64,000 bases of DNA, from NCBI RefSeq assembly GCF_021134715.1, contig NC_060028.1, positions 9,151,482 through 9,215,481 of the forward strand, read 5' to 3'. The first letter of the stretch is position 1; every line of letters begins with the position of its first letter. Below, one piece after another: positions 45,401 through 58,782 of this stretch. Made by a program: the position numbers and the translations under genes. The notes beneath the pieces were generated by a model. It made no database searches and was not told the DNA's origin. It was given only the letters and a program-made list of their open reading frames with translations. The stretch comes from Daphnia pulex. Its lineage: Eukaryota > Arthropoda > Branchiopoda > Diplostraca > Daphniidae.

Positions 45401-48400
45401 ACACTAACTTATTGAGCTTCTTCTTCTTTCACGCCTTTCCCGTTCTGATCCGCCCACGGGTGGCGTCGTCGTTTCGCCCTCTACACTTGACGTGATAAAG
45501 TAGAAGGGGGGAAGAAATAAATAAATTTTCAAAAAATAAAAATCCTGTCAAGAAATAGAGAATCCCAGCCACAGGAAACAGCCACCGACTCGACAATAGG
45601 CCAAAGTTGGAGGACGGATCAGAAACACAGCAAAATTGAAAATAATATGCAAATGGCACACAGTCCCGACGTTGGATGCTGCCGCCAGCAGCAGCTGCCA
45701 TTTGAAACGCTCGGATGTCTTTTGAATATGTTCATGTGTCGCACACCGCAAGAGAGCCCAAATTGAATTTTACAGCAAAGGCGGGCGGGAGGGAATTTCA
45801 TTGCACTTCCTATTGACACTTGCGTGAGCACAAGTGGGTGGGTGTGCCTGACTGAGATGTAAAGAGAGTGTACACTTTCTCCCGACGAAAATAGCTGGGG
45901 ATTTCTGTGAACGTTGACATCACACAAAGGACAGGAATAATCGAATCTTTACGACGAATAAAAGAAAGAAAACAAAAGCAGAGGAATATCGAATTCCATA
46001 TGAAAAGATCCTGCAGCCAGAACGTGGGCAGCAAAATTGCATTGGATGTTGTACCACAAAAGTTATTAGACACTTGCAATTCTATTAAATGGAGTAGCTA
46101 GATTCAACATTTCGAAAAGATGAAATTTTGCCAAAAAGTTACGAGACTCTACGCCAAGAAACCTAATGCCGGTGGTGACCACATGCTTGACGTAATCACG
46201 GTGGGTAAAACTATTTCGGTTGGGCAGAAACTTTCAACCCATTTCCAACCAACAGCTTGCATAGGGTAAATAAACGAATCACGACTTACTACTTGGACGA
46301 TCCAGATGTTCTAGAAGTTCCAATGTCGTTCACAGCATCAGGGTGGTGGTCACACTGCAGGCTCTAACGAAATGATTGAAAGAAGGAGGCATTAGGTTTC
46401 GCAGACATTTACAATTCAGACAAGGTGCAGAATGCAACTGCACGATACTTGAACACAAATGAAACTGCCATTACATTTCTCACATCCAGATATTTCTGGT
46501 GACTGCAACGATGAAAGGAAAAGTCGATAATAGTTATTCGAATTCTTCCTTCTCTTTTTCCCAGGAAGATGAAAACTCCAGCCAAGATTCAGTCTAACAC
46601 TCGGTCTAACACGATCGACTTGGTTACTTTTATCGATTAGTAGAAAACCTTTTTATTTAGTATTTTCTTTTTCTACGACCCACGTGACTCTCTCTGCTGG
46701 TCCACAAACAAAAAGAGAGACGAAAGTTATTATCGGCCATCATTTGTTCTTGGTTGATTGCACGTTAACACAAATAGCACACGTTTGGCGCCACGACTTT
46801 GACGAAAAAAGAAACTGGAGCAGACGACGCAATCATCTTGCAATATAAACGGACGTTGCCAATCAGCAACCGATCTCAAATAAAAACACCAAAAAGCAAA
46901 TTGCTTTTTTTATTCTTTTTCTTAATAAAACACCCAATATTGTATTGTATTATTTAATAATAAATATTTTTATTATTATTATTAATATTTCCAGCCGTGA
47001 CCAGTGCCAAAGTTTGGGCACTGGACCGTCGAGTCTTCCAGCAGGTGATGAAGAAAACGGGATTGCAGAGGATCGACGACAATCTCAAGTTCCTACGCAG
47101 CGTTCCACTCTTTGAGCGTCTCACGACCGATCACATGTCCAAGATTGCCGACGTCCTGGAAGTGGTCAGTAGACTATCTAAACCCGCCCCCTTTTGTTAC
47201 GTACATATTTGTGTTGTGGGGGGTTATCGATCCTTGCTCAGGCCCCGCTCCACCCATTTTCCCGCACGGAAGGATTTCCTCTCCCTTTATTTCCTGAATC
47301 TCCGACTGCTCAGTTTTCCCTGTTGTCATTGCCCAGAAGGAAACGATAAAGAAATCTTCTCTGCTCCCGTATCATACCGAAAAGCGCGGGGAATATGAAT
47401 CTTTATTTCTTTTTCCGTGTGGTTGAACGTTCCGCGTGATCCCCCAGCCAAACAGGAGCGCATAGGAGCCCAGCCTTGACACAAATAGCCGTCACAGGCG
47501 TTGAAACTAGGCGCCGAGATCTTCTACAGTAAATGTACGAAGAAAGGGGCTGCCGCCGGTTACATACACACACATAACCGCACGCCAAAGCTCACATATG
47601 AGAAGTTGCGGGGGAAATGGAAGAGATGGGAGAGGGAGGGAGGGAAACTGTGCGGATGAAATGAGAAACGGAACCCCGGAGTGGGCGGGATGAAGCACAT
47701 ATGACAGATATGAAACCCCCGCCGAAAAAATATAAAAGATGAGCATATCCCAGCTCAACAAAAAAATAAAAGAACATCTTCTGGTTGTGTCATTAAAACC
47801 CTGCGGGGCGTTCGCCAATCACATGGAAGAATATCAAAATAAATAGAAAAAGATAAACAAAACACAGAAGACAGAACTGAGTGTGTTTAAACATGACGAC
47901 CGAAGCGATACGTGTATCATATCCAGATCTAGGCAAATCTCTAAAGAAAAGAGATTGCGAGCTGGGAAATATTTTCATTTGGTCCGCTTAGTCACGGCAG
48001 CAGCTTGTTAGATGCGGACAGACGGGCTGTGTTTACACGCGACTGGGCAGCAGCAACGACGATTGCAAACTGCCAACTAGAAAACCAGATGGATATAGTA
48101 CACACACACACGTCGTCCGCCCCCCAGTATCTATTTACACGCTCATGTTGGAATATATAGGGACGACGCCATTATAAACTATGTATCCCGGCATCGGCAA
48201 ACAGACTATATACTGTCCAGTCTTGGTTTTGTTTGCTGGCCGTTTTTCTTCTTCCAGGGGTTGCATGTCCGATTTTGGGTGAAGACACAAACGAAATATC
48301 CTCTCAACCACTTCACTTTGCGTGTGTGACACACACACAAAAGGATGAGCTGCCAGCAGTGTGTACACACACAATGTTTGTCCGAGAAAAGGTTCGGACT

Positions 48401-51400
48401 GAGCTGTCAGAATGTCTTTTTTCTTTATTATCTTCTCCCGTTTTCTTCCTCTATTCAAATGTCGATTATATAACTTATTTGCATGTTGGGCTACCCTCCC
48501 CCCTTCCTCCCACTCCGCTCTGTTGGCATTAGCCATTAAGACGCATTAGCCGGGCAAACTCAGCACTTTAAAGGCACCAATGGGGATTAAGTCCGAGTCC
48601 GTTGGCCCATCCTTGCGTGAGTGGGTCACGCGCGGATCCTCTAAATTTATTCAAAAGTGTGTTGAAAGGATAAAAAAACGTTTATCGATCTACTATAATA
48701 ATCGATGTTTTTGTTTGTCTGGGGAAAATGTACGTGCAGGAATTCTACCCGGCGGGGACGTACATCGTCCGTCAAGGAGGTCGCGGTGACAATTTCTTCA
48801 TCATCGCCAGCGGCCGCGTTCAGATCACGCAACGACTGCCCGGTAAGCCAAATTCTAACTCTTAAACAAAACAATGATGCAAATAAAGATAAAAGAGATG
48901 GCGGAAACAAATAAGAAATCAAATGGGGCGCTCGGCTCGGCTCCTATAGAGTTCAGAAGAGCAAACTTTCGGCTAATAATCGTAAATTTCGTCGTCTAGC
49001 TGCTGGATAGCGCGCGCGCGCAAGTCTGCATATAGTTAGTACTACAGTGGATCTAATAAAAGTTAGGAGAGGAAAAACGAAAACTTTGACGGCTTCCCAA
49101 ATAACTTTTTCGGGTTGCCGTGAAATATCAAAAGGGAAAAGAACTTTCAAAATACACACAAGCGCGGGAAAATAAAAGAAGAAGCCCTTGAAATACAGTC
49201 GACAATATTTTAGACTCTCGCCGTCTAAAAGCGATGGATCTTTCGCTCAACTAGAATGAGAGAGAGAGATGTTTGATTGGATGTGAACCGGGGGGCTGCC
49301 CTTATATTCTTTCCAGCACAGGCAAATCACACACACACCAGACGGAATAAGAAAAGGGAATCAGAGATGCACATCATATCGATTTGGAATCGATCGGCTG
49401 GCAATGGCACGTTCACGACCCCTTCCTTTTCTTTTTCCGGGATCCAGCTTGACATATCAAGACTATAGAGAGAGAGAGAGAACAAACAAAAGGGCTGCTG
49501 CTGCCCATCAAGGCAAATGTCAGACGCTAATGCTTTCTGCACGGGGGGGAAACAGAAATCAAAGACGAGCTTTTGGTATAGGTGGGTGGGGGAGTTCGAT
49601 GTGATTTACACAATAGACATATCAGGAAATAGATACACCCGGTACACCCCGCACAGTGTACATAATAGAGACAGGATCCGGTGAGGGAAAAGTTGCCATT
49701 ACCGTCCATATCTTATAGAGATAGTACGTAGCTACAATTATATTGCGTGTGTTTGGGGCTGGGCCGCAATTCTATTCTACAAGACACAGCGAGTTGAAAT
49801 TCAGATTGGATCTCGAGTATATCTCTATATACGTACTGACAGCGTCACATGACACATTGAGAGTATAATACAGACAGAAAAGACGATCTCCTCAGACTGG
49901 CTGGCTGCTGGTTTAATATATGTGGTAAGAGAGAGAGAGAGAGGCGATCGATTGTCTAGCTCCCACTCTAAACCGCCAACGGTTTGGCGTTCTAGACGTC
50001 GTCGGCGGCCATCACTGAGCAGACGAAACTCGTTGTGTCGAGTTTGAATCATTCATTTATTCCAATCGAAAGTAAAACGATTTCCCCTTTTTTGTTTCAT
50101 TTCCAATCACCATCAATAAAACAAACAGGCAAGTTGGAAGAGGAGGAAGTTCGGGTGCTGGAGAACGGCGACTACTTTGGCGAACAGGCCCTGCTGAAAG
50201 AGGAATGCCGCAGCGCCAATGTCATCGCCTTGCCACCGGGCGTCGAGTGCCTCACCCTTGGACGGGAGTAAGTTGTCTCATCAAACAAGCTCCTATATAG
50301 CTCCTTTATTTGATTCTAAATTTATAAGTCATCATTTGACGTTTGAGTTGTACCAAGTGCCCGGCGCTTCCGCTGGAAACCTCCGCACCGCGCGCGTCAA
50401 TAAAACGTATAACACATTCCGGGGTGTGGTCGCCCTAATGATCTTTTAAAAAGCGCAGGGGGCATCCATCTCTACAAATGAATAATTCAAAAGAGAGCCA
50501 GAAGCAATAGAATATCATTTGAATGGCACGTGCAACTATAGAGAGCGATCCTGTATTCTATTTAGTCCTCATTAACGTTGCAAATTCGGCAATTCAAATC
50601 AACCGCCACACGCATGCAAACTCGACACAGTGAATGCGGATCAAGTCTTTTGTGTGTTGTGCAACGGGAAGGCTTGATCTCTCTAACCAGCACCAATCGC
50701 GGAACCTACTACTAGAAATCATTGATCTGGGTCCCCCCTTTAGGGCGGGGATCACTACCCAACTGGTTCGGTTCACGTCAAGAGTTGAACAAGGATTTGT
50801 ATTTGTTATTATATATGGCGTCTAAAAATAAATCAGGATAAAGGGGGGAGAAAAAATAATAAGAAAATAAGGAGAAAAAAAACTTGTTTTCTCTTTCCAT
50901 GTAGCGCCCAGCACTTCCATTCATCATCAAAGGGATTTTCCCGCGTGCAGGGCACCATAACAACATCACGCTCCTTTGATCCTATTCTTCTTCCTCTTCT
51001 TCTTCTGCTTTTCTTCATTTGATTTATTACTTTTAAAATATTTTCCCGTGTCTAATTTGAGATTTGTTTTTGAATTTTTTAAATTTTCCCGCCGATCAGT
51101 TCGTTCATCCAATTGATTGGCGATTTGAGCGAATTGCGCGGGAAGACGTACGACGACGAGTCACGCGGATTCTCTTCCGGCTCGAGTTCGGTGAGCAGCC
51201 GGCCGGGCGACAGCGGCATCCCCGTCCAGCTCATCTCCGAATACGCTCAAGTCCGACTGGCCGACCTGGACGTGGTGGCCACCCTGGGCATCGGCGGCTT
51301 CGGCCGCGTCGAACTGGTCCAGTGCGCCTACGACCGATCGCTCACCTTCGCCCTCAAGTGCCTCAAGAAGCAGCACATTGTCAACACGCTCCAGCAGGAG

Positions 51401-53093
51401 CACATCTACAGCGAGAAGAACATCATGATGTCCTGCAGGAGTCCCTTCATCGCCAGGTAATCATTTTATATCCGAATATTGAATCCTTTTAAATCGTATT
51501 ATTATGATTACTACTGCAAGTTTTTTGGGGATTCGGGAGATGATTATACTCGGAGGGCCAGTTGCCATGGCAACACTGTCGACTCCTCCTATGGGGAATG
51601 CACCCTTGGATGTGTATACAACACTAACGCACAGAGTATTTGATCCAATTTATGGCATGATATAAAAGCCGGGATGATTGTTGCCGTGATTCGCCTCTAT
51701 GGCACATTCTTCACGTAGCTCATCATGCTAATTAATCTTTTGATATTCATTTCCCCCCTACTACCCGACGGGTCAATGTACCTACTTGCGCATCAAAGCG
51801 ACTGGCTCAATATTCCGATCGATATCATCAACAAATAAGTTTGAAATTTTGGGTTTAAAACAAAATCGTTCTTCTTTTGTTTTTTTATTTAATTTCTTTT
51901 CCTTTTGGGTGGCGGCGGCATTTTTGAATTTCATTTGTTTTGTTTTTGTTTGTCATGTAATTTAATATTAGGCTGTACAACACGTACCGAGATAACAAGT
52001 ACGTCTATATGCTGATGGAGGCCTGTCTGGGCGGCGAGTTGTGGACGATCCTGCGTGACCGCGGGCATTTCGACGACGGGGCCACTTTGTTCTACACGGC
52101 CTGCGTCATTGAGGCCTTTGATTACTTGCACTCGCGCAACATCATCTACCGCGATCTCAAGCCGGAGAACCTCCTCCTGGACAGTCACGGCTACGTCAAA
52201 CTGGTCCGTCCTTTTTTTATTACATCATTGGACTTTGTATTTCGCCATTTTCATCGCTCACGCGGAAATATTTCTCTGTCAGGTCGATTTCGGTTTCTCC
52301 AAACTGCTGGGCGTGACCAGCAAGACGTGGACATTTTGCGGCACTCCCGAATACGTGGCTCCCGAAATCATCCTCAACAAAGGTCACGACCGGGCAGTCG
52401 ATTATTGGTCGCTGGGCATCCTCATCTTCGAACTGCTGACCGGAACGTGAGTGATTCCTTTTGATTCATTCGAATTAAATTCGTTTAAAGTCGGATCATA
52501 TGGACAATTTTATTTACGGGTGCTGGAATGTTTCTAGGCCGCCGTTCACTTCGCCCGACCCGATGAAGACGTACAACATCATCCTGAAAGGCATCGATCA
52601 AATTGAATTCCCGCGCATTGTCAACCGGGCAGCTCAAGCTCTGATCAAGCGCCTCTGTCGTGAAGTGCCTGCCGAGCGGCTCGGCTACCAACGCGGTGGC
52701 ATCGACGACATCAAGAAGCACAGGTACCATTATTCATCCCCCTCATCAAATTTTTTCCGTCTATTTGCCCATCAGCACAGTTGAATTAAATAATTGAATT
52801 TCTCTGGCGATTTTCTCAGGTGGTTCCAAGTCTTCGATTGGGATGGCCTGTCCAACCGGACACTGGCGGCCCCCATCACCCCCGTGGTAAGTCTTATTGA
52901 TTATTATAATCTGCTACTGACAGCTGTGCGGGAGATTCAAATTGTTCTAATGGGGATCGATCCGGTTGATTTAAAAACAAAAAAGGTTCGCGGTCCGGCT
53001 GACTCGTCCAACTTTGACACCTACCCCAAAGAGAAGGAATCGCCGCCGGACGAGCTCTCTGGATGGGACGTTGATTTCCAGTTGTGCAATTGA
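38176..53093 (+). CDS. for: cGMP-dependent protein kinase (PKG I / foraging type)
   Basis: Thirteen exons: 38176-39450, 41798-42114, 44405-44547, 44982-45119, 46995-47164, 48740-48842, 50129-50267, 51100-51456, 51972-52203, 52283-52446, 52538-52723, 52820-52886, 52986-53093. All phases agree; about 1132 aa, near the length of long Drosophila foraging isoforms. Domain order: low-complexity N-terminus (1-370), leucine zipper (372-425), pseudosubstrate KRQGVSGE (473-480), cGMP-binding domain A (about 532-650, phosphate-binding cassette 608-621) and B (about 660-760, cassette 732-745), AGC kinase (about 817-1075), and an AGC tail ending GWDVDF plus QLCN. It phosphorylates Ser/Thr targets when cGMP rises. 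In insects this family controls foraging behaviour, muscle and neuronal excitability. Introns 1 and 2 exceed 2 kb and could host alternative promoters, as in foraging. Confidence 0.95.
39451..41797 (+). other. PKG intron 1
   Basis: 2.3 kb with GT/AG ends. No exon was recognised inside. It contains T and A runs and GAGA-type tracts. An alternative promoter for shorter PKG isoforms could lie here, but no sequence signal proves it. Confidence 0.8.
41798..42114 (+). CDS. for: PKG exon 2: autoinhibitory segment and His-rich insert
   Basis: Starts [13 protein letters not shown] and contains [14 protein letters not shown], the pseudosubstrate/autophosphorylation segment that blocks the kinase at rest. 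Directly after it lies a His/Asn/Gly run (residues 485-501, about nine His in 17 residues), then a linker to the cGMP domains. The acceptor is TTTTGGCAG and the donor CG|GTACGT (phase 2). Confidence 0.92.
42115..44404 (+). other. PKG intron 2
   Basis: 2.3 kb, no exon recognised. It holds GT and CA runs, an AAG run near 43623-43639 and a late T-rich tract leading to the acceptor at 44403-44404. Confidence 0.8.
44405..47164 (+). CDS. for: PKG exons 3-5: cGMP-binding domain A
   Basis: Exons 44405-44547, 44982-45119 and 46995-47164. The first carries [20 protein letters not shown] and [13 protein letters not shown]. The second carries the phosphate-binding cassette [15 protein letters not shown] with Arg619 and Thr620, the Arg that binds cyclic phosphate and the Thr that favours cGMP. 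The third carries [13 protein letters not shown] and leads into domain B. The 1.9-kb intron 45120-46994 contains a 13-G run and no recognised exon. Confidence 0.94.
45349..45361. repeat. run of 13 G
   Basis: A homopolymer of about 13 guanines in PKG intron 4. It is a length-error risk and a possible G-rich structure; it does not affect the coding model. Confidence 0.8.
48740..50267 (+). CDS. for: PKG exons 6-7: cGMP-binding domain B
   Basis: Exons 48740-48842 ([20 protein letters not shown]...) and 50129-50267 (cassette [18 protein letters not shown]). Arg743 is present, but the following Thr of most PKGs is Ser744 here. The long introns 47165-48739 and 48843-50128 hold no recognised exon. 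The donor at 50268 (GA|GTAAGT) leaves phase 2, matched by exon 8. Confidence 0.93.
51100..53093 (+). CDS. for: PKG exons 8-13: kinase domain and AGC tail
   Basis: Exon 8 holds a Ser-rich linker and the glycine loop GIGGFGRV (825-832) with ATP-binding Lys848. Exon 9 holds YRDLKPEN (catalytic Asp942). Exon 10 holds DFG (Asp960), activation-loop Thr975 in [11 protein letters not shown] and the APE motif. Exons 11-12 complete the C-lobe, and exon 13 is the AGC tail ([10 protein letters not shown] ... SGWDVDF). All catalytic residues are present, so the kinase should be active. The donor of exon 9 (CTG|GTCCGT at 52204) is unusual. Confidence 0.95.
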
Positions 53094-53183
53094 CAATTGA
53101 CATCCCCCCTCCTATCCTGGGCGGAAATGTCAAGCGATTAATCGAACCCCGCCCCTTTTTGATCAGACACACACCCACGCAAA

Positions 53184-53189
53184 AATAAA
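53184..53189 (+). terminator. polyadenylation signal candidate for the PKG gene
   Basis: AATAAA lies 91 bases after the PKG stop codon. Other A-rich stretches follow, so a longer 3' UTR is also possible. Confidence 0.45.
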
Positions 53190-56100
53190 TAAGGAAATCA
53201 CCTAGAAGGAAACTGACACACACGAATAGACGAAAGTTAAAGAAGAAGAAAGTGAAGCAAATTTGGTCTGGAACAGAGTTCGTGCTCGAAATTCGATTGC
53301 TATCGCCCAGCACAATATCTAAATTCTTGTGTGTGAATAATATCTAATTCGATTACCCACACACACCACCACTTTATACAAGAAAGAAAAAAAGAAAAAA
53401 TGACAAAAACGTATGTATAGATAATTAATGATTACGAGCTGATGTAATAGGAGAAAGAAAAAGTCCGAGCGACGCCAGTTGTTTGTTCCTCAAGTGCCTC
53501 TCGTCTCTCCTTTTCGCATTATTATTATGATTATTATTATTATTAAAAAATTGACATATTATAGTTATATAACACAATTTGCTGATGCTACTGCTGCTGC
53601 TCCTTTTGCTCCCTTTTTTTCCCCTCCGGGCCTGTTCATATACTATAAATTTGATTTCACATTCATTTTTTATCAACTCCTTTCCGCAATCCAATTTGTT
53701 TTCCCTCTCTTTACAGTCAACGAGGCACTGCTATAGACTGTCGCGCGTATTTCAAAAAAGAAACAAAAAAACAAAAAAAAATTGAAGAAGACACACAAAT
53801 TCCTAAAAATGACTTTTTCAATGTTTGTATCTTATTCATTTTATTATATTTTTCATCTTCTTCGCCCACTTTTCCAGTTTTCACTTCCAGCAAACAAAAA
53901 ACAAGCAATCTTCCACTAAAAATAAAAAAAAGTTGAACATTTTTTGAAAAATTTTCCCGCCCACCAGCCCCCAGGAATTTAAGAAAAAAAAGGGAATTTA
54001 ATTTCGACAACAAAAGATTTAAAAACAAAACAGAAACCCATAATAATTTGTATTACATGTTTGTGTACTATATTATACATTACACACACACACAACACTT
54101 TGCATCGCCGGTTTGCTAATATGCCTATATAATTCTAATAACAGCCCATTATTCATTCATTTGATGATCAACTTTAGGACATCCCATCATCGATACTCTT
54201 ATATCTCGCAGCCCTCCCCGCCATCCATAACAATGAAGAGCGCAATAATATTATGTAAGAACGGAGATTTTGTGACACCTTTTATCATTTGGGCTGCGCC
54301 GACGGAAATTCCCGGCCGAACAATCTAATACAAGCCGGCCAGCGTGATTATTTATGCTGGGCTCACGACGACGACGAGAGAGATCTACTCTAGACAGCGA
54401 AACAAGGCAGCCATCCATCTCGTTATGCTCAACGCATGTCAAGTTAACTAGATGAAAGCCCAGCTGGTATAAAATAGCTGCACGTTGTTAGCGACGACGC
54501 CGGGAATATCCATCTTCTCTAGCTCGCAACCATTTTGCGAGATGGAATCTTTAGATATTTAACGCATATACATAGCTTCTTTGAGTCTTTCGGTCGTCGG
54601 AGAGCCTCCTGCTGCTGATGACGATGAGATTCGGTTGGCACGATCCCATGCGGTATTATGTTAATGTCGTTTTATTTTTTCCTTTTCCCTCCTTCTACAT
54701 GTGCGATGCCTGTTTTTTTATATAGACACCAGCCCGTGTGTGTACAGTGCTGGCGGAATTTTTTTGGCGCATCCGCCAGTCGATCCTGTCATCAGAAACT
54801 ATTTTGCGCGTTTCCGTCGTTCAATGTAATAGCAGGAAAAAGAAGAAAAAGAAAATGAGCTCGCAGTTGCAATAGGACCTAGAGCGTCGATCGATATTAC
54901 GTTAGAGAGAGAGAGAAACTGGCGGGCCGCGATGTTGTTGTTGTTCTATGCAGCGCTATGTTACAGCACAGCGCCACAGCCGATTGTGTGTACTATTGTT
55001 AATAGATGCCGAGCGCTCCTACTATATAGTATATACTTCTCATTCGACGCCGAATTTATTTGATGTTGCAGCAGCTTTGATTCTTTCTAGTTGCAGTTGT
55101 TATCATTCTCGCAGCGCTCGCCCTTTTTTCTTGGCGCCCTTTTCGCAGCGCACAAACTAGGCTCGTTGAAATTCTGGCACGTACATATACCAACGTCTCG
55201 TGTATAGTCCCAGCAACAGAGAGTATATACATTCCCAAGAGAAAAACGACTTCCGCTTTTGTGTGTGTGTGATCTAGCTATTCCAACCTGACTATAGGCT
55301 ACTACTATTTGTTCTTCTTCTGATGTCTCCGTGTGATTAATACGACACAATAACAAGACGAATAAGAAGGAAGAAATACTTTGATTCGTTTGACGCCGAG
55401 AATTTCGCTAGGAGCTCGCCCCCGCAATCATATCTAGTAAAAAGGGATATGTTCAACTGCGCTGAACAAAAAGCCAACGACGGAGGAGGAGCTGGTAAAA
55501 ACACAATAATTCTCCGACGTCGAGTCTCACAACAATGCCGACGCTTGTATTATATTTTTCGCTGTCTGCATGTAGACGCGGCAACAAGATCCCATATAGC
55601 TAGCAGCTATCCAGCAAGACGTATAGACCAACAAACACACACACATATATTTCTATGTGTGTATTGGGAGATGAAAAAGACGCGAGAAGGCTTACATGTA
55701 TCCATTCGTTTTTTACTTTTCCGGGGGGTTTCCGGTGACATTGTCTGGCTATATAATATAGCAAGCTATATAGCAGCTGCAGCACTGCCGGATGAACAAG
55801 TTGATGTGTGTCTACATTTATGGCTGCATAGTTTTCTATTTAGTTTATTATAGAGAAAGACTGCTATATGGCGTAATACTTTCTTATGTATTTCGCGACA
55901 GAAACTTCGTATTTCTTTTTTTATTTTCTCTTGTCCCGCGTGATTCCGCTTTTTTGGGGCGGATGGGAATCTCATCCGGCGCTATATGTACTACACCCCT
56001 GCACAACAACACATACAATGCCCGTCTTCTTGTATCCAGCGACATCACCATCGAAAATGCTGATGGTGAAAAATGAGTCGCGCAATGGATGTGCGATGCG

Positions 56101-58782
56101 GTGAACTTCTTGCCTTACATACAAAGTTGATTGTAAAGTATCGATCAAACTGTGGCATTTTTAAGAATTTAATCAAGGGATTTTTTTACTGTGCTGGTGG
56201 AGATATTAGACGTGTGCAATCCTGAGCGGCAATGCATTTCTGATTACAGTAATAAAGCTAGACGAAACGTTGCTGGCGTGTACATGTCAGCAGTTTGTTA
56301 GTGATTTGATTTCAGCCATTTATTTATTGTGAGCTCTCTCTCTCTTTTGGCGCTTTCACTCTGTGCTGACTCCACCCATTCAATTTTCGACTCGCCAAAT
56401 TGATATTTAAGTGGCCAATACGTTGGCGAGAGTTGTCAGCGCCTTTTTCGCTCGAGCGATGACGAATATCCTCATTACAGAAACTGAAGCAAATGTCGAC
56501 TATTCAGACATGTATGTAACGCAGGTAGTAGTAGGATTGTAATCTTTGGCATTCATCACTTGATCTAAATTCACGTCTCCCTGATGTGAAATTAATTTTT
56601 CATTCCGTTCCAAGTCCCGGAAAAGCGGCTATGATTATTAATAGTGTCTTTTTTTTTGGTTTGTTATTATTCAGCAGCCAACTCAAATCACATGGAAAAA
56701 TAAATATATCATCAGCTGTAAAGACATTCCGCTATCAGTTGATTACCATTTTGGCTAAATAGAAACTGATTTGCTTCCGGCGCTCAGTCCATTCATTAAA
56801 TTCTCGACTCGATGACTATCCTACGGTATATGCGTAATATCAATATCATCATCAAAGGTTACGTCAACGGTGTGTTATTAATAACAAATTATATTCTTTG
56901 CTACAATCCGATCTTTATTGTCCCGGATAAAATTCCGGGCTGGATGTATGTAATACAGTCCCTGGGAATGACTAACAGGAACGAAATGGGAGAAGAAATA
57001 CGGCAGCAATATCTCGACAATTTAGCGAATGAGAAATAAGAAGATAAAGGCCTTGATATCATTGATCGTGCTGGGAAGATATAATAATCAAAACAGGAGC
57101 CAACCAAAAAGAAAGAAAAGAAAGAAGAAGGGAGACAGGGAAATGATCATTCCATCTCATCATGGATCGATGATCGATTTCTTCATGCCGACAAGAGGCG
57201 GATGTGCTCTCTTACATGCCAAGCCAAGATTAACTGAACCGCGATTGCGTCGCCCGCGCTCCCCCAGCGCTAGCAGCAGCAGCACATCATTAGCGGCGGG
57301 AAATTGAAATAAAGACTGTGTGTATCAGCGGCGGCAGCAGTCTCAACATGGGGGCCATCTACTATAATGCAAAGTATCGCTTACACATTACGTATAGCCT
57401 CCCTCGTAGATACATGTATTTAGACTCTGAATTATTGAATAGGATGAGCTCCAGAAAATAAGACTATTAGCGACGAGCTTACTTATTAGACAAGGATTGA
57501 TTTGATTCGCCAACCCAAGTCCGTCATGGCTTACAGGACATTTGACAATATGAAATATATATGTTTTCAATAAAAAAAAATGTTGCTCAAACAAATTCGA
57601 GGTTCTACCATATTTATTTCTATAGCGATCGATTTGCACGCACCCCGGATTGATCGTCTACAATTTTTCTGGTTGTTGCGCTAGCTCTTATTATGTGTAA
57701 ATGAGCTGTGCTGTTGTGTTCCCGAGCTGCAACCCTGACGGCATATATATCCATTAACTGGTTGCTGCAATATTTCAACCTTGTATTTCCCCGTTGCACC
57801 TTTATACACACAGGAGCGCTAGTGCAAACGTCGCACTATAATAATCAGCCGAGGAATAAGCCAAACCTACGAATTATTCATTTGTGACGTTTGAAATTTC
57901 GCAGACTCCGCTGTCCAAATGACATCTTTATGTTACTGGGCATATTACGCAAGAGGCTCAAATTGTGGATGGAACTGATTGCTAATCATTTATCTCGGAG
58001 CACGACGAGCAGAAAAGTGAAAAAGGAATGATATTAACCTACACGGATGAAAATGTAATGCGCGTGATGTGCGAACCGACGGCAGAAATGAATTATTGAT
58101 GTGCCAGTCCTCATAAATAATTCGGCGAAAAAATGACAGTGACAAACGGCTTTCAGAGTTTGATGGCAGGTGAAAACCAAGTTTTCTCTTTTTCTTTAAA
58201 TTTCTGAAAATTCAATTCTTTTTCGGACACACATTCCGAGAGTACGAATATGAATTCAAATATGTGTGAGTGTGTTATCGAGGCCAAAAGTTGAGATGGG
58301 CGATGTCCAGTCGGGAAAAGAAAGTGTATTTCGTTGGCAAGTGGATATCAACGTTGTTTTAAAATAGACTTTCCATTAATATATCACACGTTTGTTTTGT
58401 TTTTAGAATATTCGGCGACGCTATCCCCCCTTTTTTTGTGTGTTCTTTCAGTTAGACTACGTAGAATACAAGTTTGGTATAGCGGGTGCACCGAATCGGA
58501 GGAGATAATGAATAAAAACAGGTAATTAAAAACACGCACAGTTTTCTACAGAAACGGCAATCGCACGATCGTCTTGAATCGAGAAAAGCGTTGGCAGATT
58601 TGCGGGGGAAGACGGGAGGAGGGACGCTATATTCAAATTGAATCCCCAAATATACATATTATAATATACTGTACATTCTGTTTTCACGATTTAAAATGTA
58701 TCCACCCAAATGGACGTTGCCCAGATGGAGGCTACTTAAAAACCACGACGTCTTTCTTTGAAATGAGCCGTTTGTCTTCGTT
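53190..58782. other. intergenic region between PKG and proline dehydrogenase
   Basis: The two genes converge here, so both 3' UTRs lie in this stretch. No frame has convincing coding texture; open frames at 55449-55853 and 56812-57039 have no conserved features. Contents are A/T-rich tracts at 53.5-54.1 kb, CA runs and short microsatellites. Confidence 0.5.

Noticed and set aside
52009..52464. 151-codon frame reading through PKG intron 9
   Set aside because: After VKL it loses kinase homology; splicing 52203 to 52283 restores VDFGF.
55449..57039. Several open frames between PKG and proline dehydrogenase
   Set aside because: No conserved residues, no splice chain, and the two flanking genes converge here.
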